A stretch of 14,255 bases of DNA from Ochromonadaceae sp. CCMP2298 (taxonomy: Eukaryota > Sar > Synurophyceae > Ochromonadales > Ochromonadaceae). A model generated the notes under the pieces. The model worked only from the letters and a program-made list of their open reading frames with translations, did not search any database and had not been told where the DNA came from. Numbering within the stretch: the stretch's first letter is position 1; every line of letters begins with the position of its first letter. Shown here piece after piece: positions 9,001-14,255 of this stretch. The DNA lies in NCBI GenBank assembly GCA_026770595.1, contig MU633899.1, forward strand, positions 5,919 through 20,173, written 5' to 3'. Both the position numbers and the translations under genes were made by a program.

Positions 9001-11593
9001 CATCGTGTCTAGATACTTCCTCAAGGAGTATAACCTCAAGCGCTCCCCGTGGGTGAAGGTGCAGGAGTACATGAGCCTGGTGGCGCTGCCCCTCTACATT
9101 TTACTGCTGGTGTACTATATATTCCTGTTCAACCTATCCATCGGGCCGAGGGCTACCAACCTGTGGCTGGCGACGACCTTCATGGGGGTGGCGATGGATG
9201 TGTCGATGGTGCAGCCCGCCTGCATATTCTGCAACAGCATCATCATCAACCACGCAGTGAGCAGCAAGGTCTGCGACCTGGTGGAGGAGATGAGCCGCAA
9301 CAGCCGCCTGTACATGATGCGCACTGCCTCCATGATGGCGGACGCCGACGCGCTCATACAGCACTTCAACCCCGCATGCAGGGCAGCCCGGATGTTCCCG
9401 CACCTCCCCATCTCCCGCCTACTAATGAGCCTCAACGATCGGGACATCCCCATGCGCAAGGTGGCCTCCACCTGGGACCTGCGCTACTCCTACTTCGCAG
9501 CGGGGCTGCTGGCCATCGTGTATCTGCCCGAGGCGCTGCAGGACTCGGTCATGGACGTGGGCTCGGGCGTGTTTATGAACTTCGCGGCCGTGGCTCTGTA
9601 CGAGATAGGCAGGCTATCCCCTGCGGGTGTGAGTGTGATGGTACTGTCGGTGGTGGCTGTGGTGGGGTTTGAGGTGTGGCGAGCACGTGCTCGGGATGCG
9701 AAGACAGCCGCCAAGACCCCCTCGCAGTCGAAGACAGCCGCGAAGACCCTGCCCCCGCAGGCTGACCAGTATGGCATGAGGGGGTCGGTTGGAATGAGCG
9801 ATGGTGGTGGTGAGGACGAGAAAATGTGGGACGAGGCGAAGGCGAAGGAGGAGGAGGAGGAGGAGGAGGACGACTTCGCCTCCACCGTCTACTCGATCAA
9901 GCCGATGGGGTTGAGCAACTACAGGGGGTCGCAGAAAGTCTCCGCGAAGCCGCAGCAGCTGCGTCTGGGCAGCTCCAAGCTCGCCCGGCTGATGAACCAG
10001 ATGGACGACGAGCACTACACAGTGCCGATCAGCGACTTCGGCTCCATCTGGGGCGCGCGCAGGGCCGAGGCCCGCTCGCTGTCCCGCAGGCCTCCTGACA
10101 TCCCTCTGGGGGGCGGCACGGGTGTGGGCAGAAGCAGGCGCAAGGGCGTCAGTGAGAGAGGTGAGAGGCGAATGTCTCTGGGCGGGGGCTTGGGCTTCGA
10201 CAGCGAGAAAGTCTTTGGCGTGGGCAACAGCGGGGCCAGGCGCATGTCTCAGGGCAGTGTGGGCTTCAGCGATGACGATGGGGACAGCGATGGGGACAGC
10301 GAGGACAGTGACCAGATCCAGATTTCTCCAGTTTTCGGCCCCCCGTTGGCCTGGCAGGACGAGGCCAAGAGCCCGGATGCGCACAATCACTCTGCGCTGC
10401 ACAAACCCACCTCCGCCAGTGAGCCCTACACCGTCAGCACGCGATTGAGCCGTCAGCACGGTATGCACCGAGGCAGAGGCAGGCGCGTGAGTGTTAGTGG
10501 GAGAGGCGACACGCACATTTTTGTGGGCGGGGGCATGGGCAACAGCGGGGGCAGGGGCATGTATCAGGGCAGTGTGGGCTTCAGCGATGACGGGGACAGC
10601 GAGGACGGTTTTGAGGACCAGATTTCTCCAGTTTTCGGCCCCCCGTCAGGCTGGCAGGAAGAGGCCAAGAGCCCGGACTACACGCCCCACTCTGCGCTGC
10701 ACAAACCCCCCTCCGCCAGTGAGCCCTACACCGTCAGCACGCCGCGCTCAAGCCGCCGGCACGGTATGCACCCACCGCGCGCTGTGGTCGGACCGCCAAT
10801 CTGCTCCTCCGACAGCGCCTTCTCCAACAGCCCAAGCCAAAATCCTTTCCCAGTCAGCCCCATAAGCCAACCTTCTCCCTCAACGGCCTTCAATGGGCCC
10901 GCCACGCGCAGGCGGCGGGCGGCGCGCGTGAAGCGCCAGGAGCCAAATGTGTCTGGTGGTAATGTTGGTGGTGGTAATGATGGTGGTGGTAATGACTCGG
11001 ACGAGGATAGTGCGGCGTCGGGGGTTTCAGGCGGCTCCGCTGTCTCCGGCTCCACGAACAACACGCACAGGCGCAGACAGCGCAGGGCGCAGGGCTTTTG
11101 CGAGGCACGCGCCATCGTGCAGCGGTTGCCGCACCACACAGACTCCAGCGCGGGCCCCGGCGCGCACGCGGCCGCTGTGCGGGGTGAGACGTGGGGGGCG
11201 ACGATGTCTCCGTACCAGCAGCACGTGGGCACCACCATTGCTATCCAGTACCGCGCTGACCGAGACGCGGACCGCTCATAGCCCCAACGCTTCGCAGCTT
11301 CGGGCGAAGGGACCTCCGGGGGCGTCGGGGGCAGCGTCGGGGGCAGCGTCGGGGGCAGGGGCGGGGGCAGCGTGGGCGGTGCTGACTCCTACTCCTACGG
11401 CTCACCAGACCGCCTCCACGCCCAGGACAGCCCCGACTCCCGCTCGGGGCCCAGGCCGGGCAGCGTCAGCAGCGCAGGGCCTGGCAGGTTCAGCAGCGAG
11501 CCCATCTCAGGCAACGAATCCAAATTTCCAATGTATCAGTACCAAACGGGGGATTTTAGACTATTGGGTACCGATATAAGGAATGCAGGGTAG
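1..11593 (+). CDS. Giant polycystin-1-like REJ/GPS membrane protein with QPSx-repeat stalk (5' partial, 5 exons)
   Basis: Likely a large cell-surface receptor or adhesion protein. The frame is open from the left edge (codons in phase with position 3), so the true start and signal peptide lie upstream. Proposed exons are 1-6281, 6495-7569, 7780-8306, 8432-11183 and 11298-11593. All introns are GT-AG with matching phases (0, 1, 0, 1), giving about 3,642 residues. Domain order by nucleotide: Q-P-[ST]-x stalk 3-2535; Cys-rich block about 2920-3060; FN3-like about 3150-3420 ([13 protein letters not shown]); REJ-like about 3450-5720; EGF-like about 5860-6215; GAIN-like stalk with CLCDAST at 7422-7442; first TM 7780-7848; further TMs to about 9690; disordered tail to the stop. 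Many N-x-S/T sites precede the first TM, which fits a secreted ectodomain. The order REJ, GPS, TM matches polycystin-1, but no PLAT domain or channel pore is visible. Function (adhesion, mechanosensing, wall attachment) is inference. If the fourth intron is retained, translation ends at 11281 (3,576 residues). Confidence 0.85.
3..2535 (+). repeat. Tetrapeptide (12-bp) array coding a Pro/Ser/Thr/Gln stalk
   Basis: About 205 in-frame copies of a four-codon unit read Q-P-[S/T]-x, where x is mostly G, S, T, A or M. Gln is mostly CAG, with CAA interspersed. The array keeps frame over 2.5 kb; one unit at 1956-1964 has only three codons (Q-P-T), shifting the 12-bp register but not the frame. Lys, Arg, His and Glu variants become commoner towards the end, and the pattern decays into Ser/Thr/Pro sequence by about 2535. 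Such arrays are common in predicted surface proteins of heterokont algae and probably form an extended, heavily O-modified spacer. The other frames are also open because the unit is short and lacks stop triplets; they are not separate genes. Confidence 0.95.
3450..5720 (+). other. REJ-like ectodomain region
   Basis: This stretch resembles the receptor-for-egg-jelly (REJ) module of polycystin-1 family proteins. Marks are the PKD-like strand [10 protein letters not shown] near 4900-4930, the repeated Ala/Ser/Thr beta-strand pattern, and a late block near 5410-5560 reading [19 protein letters not shown] followed by [12 protein letters not shown]. The latter is typical of the C-terminal part of REJ domains (an aromatic/W, acidic, D-L-P-L pattern). 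REJ modules are extracellular and consist of fibronectin-like folds. The assignment is by recalled family pattern and not by a profile search; exact borders are uncertain. Confidence 0.7.
5860..6215 (+). other. EGF-like / Cys-rich segment
   Basis: Closely spaced cysteines follow the REJ region: [17 protein letters not shown], then [16 protein letters not shown], then [15 protein letters not shown], and finally [13 protein letters not shown]. The last two pieces fit an EGF-like pattern (C-x3-C-x5-C, a longer spacer, then C-x-C and a G-x-Y/F-G-x-x-C ending). EGF-like modules are disulfide-bonded extracellular units; this one sits just before the first intron and before the helical stalk. Confidence 0.7.
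6282..6494 (+). other. Intron 1 (213 bp, phase 0), built from a minisatellite
   Basis: Donor CAG|GTACAC at 6282 and acceptor CTAG|GATGTA at 6494. Splicing joins KTLSLQ to DVTADVVR in phase 0; the unspliced frame hits stops. Its body is a degenerate tandem repeat whose units begin near 6308, 6330, 6371, 6403, 6440 and 6472, with core GACTCTAACCTATCCGAACC. No AG dinucleotide occurs between the donor and the acceptor, and each unit carries a CTAAC/CTAAT branch-like motif. Confidence 0.9.
6495..7569 (+). other. Exon 2: GAIN-like stalk with a degenerate GPS motif
   Basis: After a helix-rich part (about 6495-6900, with repeated short hydrophobic helices), a beta-rich part follows, ending in cysteine-rich sequence just before the first TM. 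The final block has the cysteine layout of a GPS (C at 7344, 7386, 7422 and 7428, with C-x-C near the end). Where canonical GPS has His-Leu before the cleaved Thr/Ser, this reads CLCDAST. The Thr is kept but the His-Leu pair is replaced by Ala-Ser, so autoproteolysis by the usual mechanism is doubtful. A 93-bp segment (7290-7388) also echoes the earlier Cys block at 3009-3047. Confidence 0.6.
7570..7779 (+). other. Intron 2 (210 bp, phase 1) with TATG/TGTA microsatellite
   Basis: Donor CAG|GTAGGT at 7570 and acceptor CCCCCCAG|TCATC at 7779. The split codon G|TC restores Val and starts the first transmembrane segment. The body is mostly repeats of TATG/TATA; a pyrimidine tract and CTGTAAC sit before the acceptor. 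The intron length is a multiple of three, so the flanking exons share a frame, but stops inside it show it is spliced. Confidence 0.93.
8307..8431 (+). other. Intron 3 (125 bp, phase 0) with CA repeat
   Basis: Donor ACG|GTAGGT at 8307 and acceptor CCTAG|GTCCCC at 8431. It changes reading frame between exons 3 and 4 and joins CLVNLLT to [10 protein letters not shown], which reconstitutes a transmembrane segment. The body is a pyrimidine-rich CTCTCT stretch followed by an ACAC/CACA microsatellite. AG occurs only inside the donor GTAGGT and at the acceptor. Confidence 0.93.
8536..8608 (+). repeat. Coding G-rich polypurine tract (Glu/Gly/Gln low complexity)
   Basis: A run of GAGGGGCAGG-type units codes [19 protein letters not shown] just after TM3, in what should be a cytosolic loop. 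It has many GGGG runs on one strand, so it could form a G-quadruplex and is likely to vary in length between individuals. It interrupts an otherwise family-like region and appears to be an insertion. Confidence 0.85.
9846..9875 (+). repeat. GAG trinucleotide run coding poly-Glu
   Basis: A GAG/GAC run in the C-terminal tail codes about eight Glu followed by Asp-Asp, flanked by Lys/Glu-rich sequence. It lies after the last hydrophobic segment, at the start of the cytosolic disordered tail. Confidence 0.85.
10219..10770 (+). repeat. Direct duplication of an 85-residue module in the C-terminal tail
   Basis: Copy A (about 10219-10468) and copy B (about 10534-10770) are in frame and 300 to 315 bp apart. 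Each reads GNSG, then QGSVGFSDD, an acidic Asp/Ser/Glu stretch, [11 protein letters not shown]-[DE]-EAKSPD, HSALHKP and [10 protein letters not shown], ending RHGMH or QHGMH. The DNA at 10321-10345 and 10621-10645 is identical. Copy A has an extra Gly-Asp-Ser stretch. The module looks like a conserved short-motif cassette in an otherwise low-complexity tail; its function is unknown. Confidence 0.9.
11184..11297 (+). other. Putative intron 4 (114 bp, phase 1) removing an in-frame TAG
   Basis: Donor CGGG|GTGAGA at 11184 and acceptor CTTCGCAG at 11297, with CGCTGAC as a possible branch site near 11255. It is a multiple of three, contains the frame's TAG at 11279-11281, and joins [13 protein letters not shown], continuing the Gly/Ser-rich tail to the TAG at 11591-11593. 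Unlike introns 1-3 it is GC-rich, has several internal AGs and no pyrimidine tract, so an authentic stop at 11281 remains possible. Confidence 0.5.
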
Positions 11594-11615
11594 ATGCAGA
11601 GACAGGGTAGGTGCA

Positions 11616-11700
11616 GACAGAGACAGAGACAGAGACAGAGACAGAGACAGAGACAGAGACAGAGACAGAGACAGAGACAGAGGCAGAGACAGAGACAGGT
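11616..11700. repeat. AGACAG hexanucleotide satellite
   Basis: About 13 near-perfect copies of CAGAGA/AGACAG, starting about 25 bp after the proposed stop and fading into GCAGAC-type degenerate units. Minus-strand translation gives a Leu/Ser/Val repeat, which I do not regard as coding. Confidence 0.95.
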
Positions 11701-11761
11701 GCAGACAAATGCAGACAGGCGCAGACAGATGTAGGTGCAGGTGCAGGTGAAGGTGCAGACA

Positions 11762-11902
11762 CACAGACATTTTTTTTGAGACATGCAGGGATGTCAGGTG
11801 TAGACGGATGCAGAGGAGGTGTAGATGCAGAGGTGCAGACGAATAGACAATTTTTTTGAGACATGCAGGGACGTCAGCTGTAGACGGGTGCAGACAACGG
11901 AC
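11762..11902. repeat. 80-bp direct duplication with T7-GAG core
   Basis: The string TTTTTTTGAGACATGCAGGG occurs at 11771-11790 and again at 11851-11870, exactly 80 bp apart. It is followed in both by a diverged GTCAGNTGTAGACGGNTGCAGA and preceded by CAGAC-rich sequence. It looks like a recent local tandem duplication. Confidence 0.9.
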
Positions 11903-12140
11903 AGGAGATGGTGCGCTGGAGTGAAGGCCGGCTGGAGTGAGACTGTATGACAACAGACGGGAGTAGACTGTGGGGTACAGACGGGATTAGACTGTATGAT
12001 ATCAATAGAGTGGGTTCAGATGCAGAGTCAGAGTAGAAGCAGATGCAGATTGAGGCGGATGCGGATACCGATGTAGACCTGTACTTTTTTTAATTTTGGC
12101 AGACTTGACTGGGCTCAAGTATTTGCGTGGACAGGAATTT

Positions 12141-12175
12141 TTATTTGATTTAATACGATGCATTAAATCAAATAA
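12141..12175. repeat. Perfect inverted repeat, 14-bp arms and 7-bp loop
   Basis: The left arm TTATTTGATTTAAT (12141-12154) is the exact reverse complement of ATTAAATCAAATAA (12162-12175), separated by ACGATGC. It lies between the convergent 3' ends. It is AT-only apart from one G/C per arm, so it could be a cruciform or hairpin site, a 3'-end element or a remnant of a small inverted-repeat element; no target-site duplication is evident. Confidence 0.9.
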
Positions 12176-12538
12176 TATCCGTCATATGGGCATCCTATTT
12201 TTTCCACACCCTATCTTACATCTGCTGTAGGGGTTTGAGTAGTGGGGCGGAGAAGACGGAAGAGAGCGTGGGGCTCGGTGTACTAGGTGTTATTTAATGT
12301 AATATACCGCCTATTTTAATGGCTAATGTTCAATGCCTCATTTAATTAACTGCATATTCAACACATGATAATTGCCTATTTATGTGAATGTGAAACGTGA
12401 TTGTGTCTACCGTCCTCACTGTCCCACTGCCCCACAGTCCTCCGTCTGCCCTTAGTGTATCTGTCTACACACCCCAAGTCTCCCTACTACTGTCCCTGTC
12501 CTCTCCCCAGCCCTCTACCCCCCCCGCCCCTACCGCCA

Positions 12539-14158
12539 CTACCACATACCGAATAACCCCTTGCTTTTCTTAGGTAGGGGCGCCTCCCTCTCCTGCTTCT
12601 TGAGCAACTCAGCCTGCCGCGCAGCCGCCGCCACCGCCACACGCTCCTGCTCCTCTGCCGCCTTCTCGTTCTGTGTTTAATACAAATTTTCACCATAGAC
12701 GGGGGTTAAATACACATCACCATAGTTAGACGGGGGTTTAATACACAGCATAGAGGGGGGTGCGCGTTGTACCTTCTCTGCCTGTTGTGCCACCGAGTCG
12801 GATTTGAGGTCTGCTGCCCTCGTCAAGAGCTCTATCACTGTCCAAAAACCCCTTTCTTGGGCCAGACCAAGGGCTGTAAACCCCCTTGAGGAGGGTTTCA
12901 AAGGGTCAGCGCTGTGTGCCAGCAGCAGAGTTACGATGTCGGGATTGTTCTGTTGCCCAAGTAGAGCAGGCAGTGTTGGGGGGTTATTAGGGTTATAATA
13001 AGAGTTATTACATGTCAGTATACATTTTTGCAGCAGTTTTGCAGTATTTGGCAGGAGGCATATTCTCTGGCAACAGAGGTGGATCATAAAAGGGTTATTA
13101 TGGTGTATCGGTGTGTATATTAGGTGGGTTATTATGGTGTATCAGTATACATTAGGTGGGTTATTATGGTGTATCGGTGTATATTAGGTGGGTTATTGGT
13201 AGTAGTACCTGATTGGCAGCGAACATGAGGGGGGTCCAGCCGTCGCGCTCGGGCTGGTTGGAGTCCACACCGGGTGCATCTGGATACGTGATGAGAAGGC
13301 AAGATGAAAGTGTTGATAAAAAGACAGAAATAATATACTTATATATGTATATATATGTGTATAAAAAGACAGATATTTATAGATGAATAGATAAAAAGAC
13401 CCACCTAGTAGCATAGTTACCGCTCGCACGTCCCCCGCGCTGCAGGCAGTGATGAGCGCTGTCCAGCCCGCCGCGTTGGCGGTGTTGGGGCTGGCCTTGG
13501 CGGGTAGCACCAGGTCAAGCATGGCAGGCATGTCGTTTTTGTTGATGGCCTGCACCAGCGCGTGGTCAGCGATCAGCCGTGCCTGGTCTGTGTGCCCGGC
13601 TGCCTCTGCGATGCGCTGGGCCGTTACGCCCTGGTCGATGACCACAAGCGCGTCCGCGCCGGCCTGCAGCAGCAGCTCGATCATTTCTCTCCCTCCCGAG
13701 AAAGCTGCCATCATCAGCGCCGTCCAGCCGTCGTTCTCGCGCAGGTTCACATCAGCGCCTGCTCTGAGGAGCATCCAACAGGCTTCAATCTGGTTCCCAT
13801 CCACAGCGAAGATGAGTGGAGTCCAGCCATCCCGATTCTGAGTTTAGAGGTGTAATAGGCGTTAGTGTTGTTGTTATATACTCTAGGGGAGGGGTTCGTT
13901 ATTAATGAGGGGATTGTTATTAATATTCACAGCATGGGTAATGCTTTATGGCAGTACCTGGAAGTTCACGCGCCCCGCGGCGATCTCCATCTCCACTGTG
14001 GGCAAGTCGCCGATGCGAGCTGCATGCAGAATGCTGGGCTCTGCCTTCCCCTGGTCGGAATTGCCGTCGCTATTCTCCCCCACATTAAACTCCACACCGA
14101 CAGCTAGAGTGGCCAGACAGGCAAGCGCCAGGAGAGTGATCAAATTCGTCCACTTCAT
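12539..14158 (-). CDS. Secretory ankyrin-repeat protein with charged helical C-terminus (5 exons)
   Basis: Exons in minus order: 14158-13958, 13837-13405, 13279-13209, 12949-12773 and 12670-12539 (stop TAG), giving 337 residues with consistent phases (0, 1, 0, 0). The start ATG at 14158 has A at -3 and opens a signal peptide (MKW, then a Leu/Ala-rich core to about residue 21). Residues 43-270 hold about seven ankyrin repeats, several with the D-G-W-T-P-L or G-W-T-A-L signature (RDGWTPLIFA, NDGWTALMMA, AAGWTALITA, RDGWTPLMFA, SRGFTALGLA). The last 60 residues are Glu/Gln/Ala/Lys-rich, probably helical or coiled-coil, ending KSKGLFGMW. Ankyrin repeats bind partner proteins; a secretory leader is unusual and implies ER, surface or (in an alga) plastid-endomembrane routing. 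The Phe-led plastid motif is not clear. A GTATGT at 12551-12546 could be another donor, so the C-terminus is slightly uncertain. Confidence 0.88.
12671..12772 (-). other. Ankyrin gene intron 4 (102 bp, phase 0) with about 30-bp tandem duplication
   Basis: Donor GAGAAG|GTACAA and acceptor AAACACAG|AACGAG. It joins VAQQAEK to NEKAAEEQER, which keeps the charged helix. Two copies of a unit containing ACCATAG...GGGGGTT(T)AAATACACA sit at about 12692-12717 and 12719-12749 (plus strand). Besides the acceptor, no AG occurs on the transcribed strand. Length is a multiple of three, but in-frame TAA triplets favour splicing. Confidence 0.85.
12950..13208 (-). other. Ankyrin gene intron 3 (259 bp, phase 0) with 32-34-bp minisatellite
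   Basis: Donor CAG|GTACTA and acceptor GGCAACAG|AACAAT. Joining FAANQ to NNPDIVTLLL completes an ankyrin repeat. Plus-strand units starting at 13092, 13126, 13158 and 13190 read GGGTTATTATGGTGTATC plus a variable TA-rich part. The repeated part contains no AG on the transcribed strand. Confidence 0.9.
13280..13404 (-). other. Ankyrin gene intron 2 (125 bp, phase 1)
   Basis: Donor CTAG|GTGGGT and acceptor TATCCAG|ATGCAC. The split codon G|AT gives Asp, joining VTMLL to DAPGVDSNQP. The body has three GTCTTTTTAT copies and a TATATA run. The downstream exon 3 is only 71 bp and is supported by the ankyrin signature RDGWTPLMFAANQ. Confidence 0.9.
13838..13957 (-). other. Ankyrin gene intron 1 (120 bp, phase 0)
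   Basis: Donor CAG|GTACTG and acceptor AACTCAG|AATCGG. Splicing joins GRVNFQ to NRDGWTPL, which completes an ankyrin repeat. It holds a perfect-register 18-bp tandem duplication on the plus strand (13889-13906 and 13907-13924, both GAGGGG...TTATTAAT). Confidence 0.92.
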
Positions 14159-14255
14159 GCTGAGAGATTTTGGATTGTTGAAGCCGTCGCTGCTTGTCTG
14201 ATTTTCTGCTTTTCTGCTTCTCTGAAATCGCTGTTCCAACGAGAGGACCAGTGAG
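14159..14255 (-). other. 5' flank of the ankyrin gene
   Basis: Upstream of the ATG the sequence is AG-rich (AGAGAAGCAGAAAAGCAGAAAATCAG on the minus strand, with a GCAGAAAA repeat). The frame stays open to the window edge, but it has no ATG, only TTG at 14239. The signal peptide therefore supports 14158 as the start. No TATA box is seen in the 97 bp available. Confidence 0.6.

Larger units (their letters stand above)
7780..9700 (+). other. Polycystin-1-like membrane module
   Basis: Hydrophobic segments read from the spliced sequence: TM1 7780-7848 ([20 protein letters not shown]); TM2 about 8061-8130 ([18 protein letters not shown]); TM3 about 8268-8306 joined to 8432-8495 ([11 protein letters not shown] then VPFDRV); TM4 about 9074-9140 ([17 protein letters not shown]); TM5 about 9158-9250 ([18 protein letters not shown]); one or two near 9488-9615; and one at about 9625-9680 ([18 protein letters not shown]). 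The TM2 approach (arginines plus aromatics), the four-Cys loop at 8141-8250, the N-L-L-T-V-P of TM3 and the W...S/D...QP of TM5 match polycystin-1 TM2, TM3 and TM5. The sequence between TM1 and TM2 is about 70 residues, too short for a PLAT domain. No pore-like hydrophobic block with a selectivity filter follows. Confidence 0.65.
11594..12538. other. Convergent intergenic spacer, repeat-rich
   Basis: No supported gene. From left to right: an AGACAG satellite (about 11616-11700), a degenerate GCAGAC-rich stretch, an 80-bp direct duplication, GACTGTATGA repeats (about 11940-12000), an AT-rich part with an inverted repeat at 12141-12175, and a C-rich stretch near 12420-12538 that approaches the stop of the minus-strand gene. 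Short open frames in this stretch are repeat translations. Because both genes point into it, it must hold both 3' ends; I see no clear AATAAA poly(A) signal for the plus-strand gene. Confidence 0.8.

Noticed and set aside
9614-10516. Minus-strand 300-codon open frame
   Set aside because: It is antisense to exon 4, GC-rich and lacks any recognisable domain; the plus frame has the membrane segments and duplicated cassette.
11536-11953. Minus-strand Leu/Ser/Val-rich open frames
   Set aside because: Pure translation of the AGACAG satellite and neighbouring repeats, with no domain or splice support.
1-14255. Bacterial features, CRISPR array, tRNA, rRNA or transposase
   Set aside because: The tandem repeats are protein-coding or simple satellites without unique spacers; no tRNA cloverleaf, rRNA or transposase-like protein was seen on either strand, and spliceosomal introns show this is eukaryotic.

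Overview
The window is eukaryotic nuclear DNA. It holds spliced genes with GT-AG introns of about 100 to 260 bp, GC-rich exons and AT-rich, repeat-filled introns and spacer. A very long Ser/Pro/Gln tetrapeptide array (QPSx/QPTx) joined to REJ-type ectodomains and a polycystin-1-like membrane module points most strongly to a stramenopile (heterokont) alga or protist. That placement is inference from protein style; no rRNA or organelle marker is present.

Layout. (1) Positions 1-11593, plus strand: one giant gene, 5'-truncated by the window edge. I read it as five exons (1-6281, 6495-7569, 7780-8306, 8432-11183, 11298-11593) giving at least 3,642 residues. The order is: tetrapeptide stalk of about 205 units (3-2535); Cys-rich and FN3-like segments; a long REJ-like region; an EGF-like Cys-rich segment; a GAIN-like stalk with a degenerate GPS; a membrane module resembling the first five transmembrane segments of polycystin-1; and a long low-complexity C-terminal tail with a duplicated 85-residue module. 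The PKD2-like channel part of polycystin-1 is not evident. The last intron is the least certain: if it is not removed, the protein stops at 11281. (2) Positions 11594-12538: convergent spacer with an AGACAG hexamer satellite, an 80-bp direct duplication and a perfect 14-bp-arm inverted repeat. (3) Positions 12539-14158, minus strand: a five-exon gene for a 337-residue ankyrin-repeat protein with an N-terminal signal peptide and a charged helical C-terminus, followed by about 100 bp of its 5' flank.

The two genes are convergent (tail to tail), so they share a 3' spacer and no promoter; nothing in the sequence ties their functions together. The clearest cross-cutting oddity is in the introns. 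Most carry short tandem duplications private to that intron, and several are almost free of AG dinucleotides except at the splice acceptor. This suggests introns that grow by local tandem duplication under selection against false acceptors.
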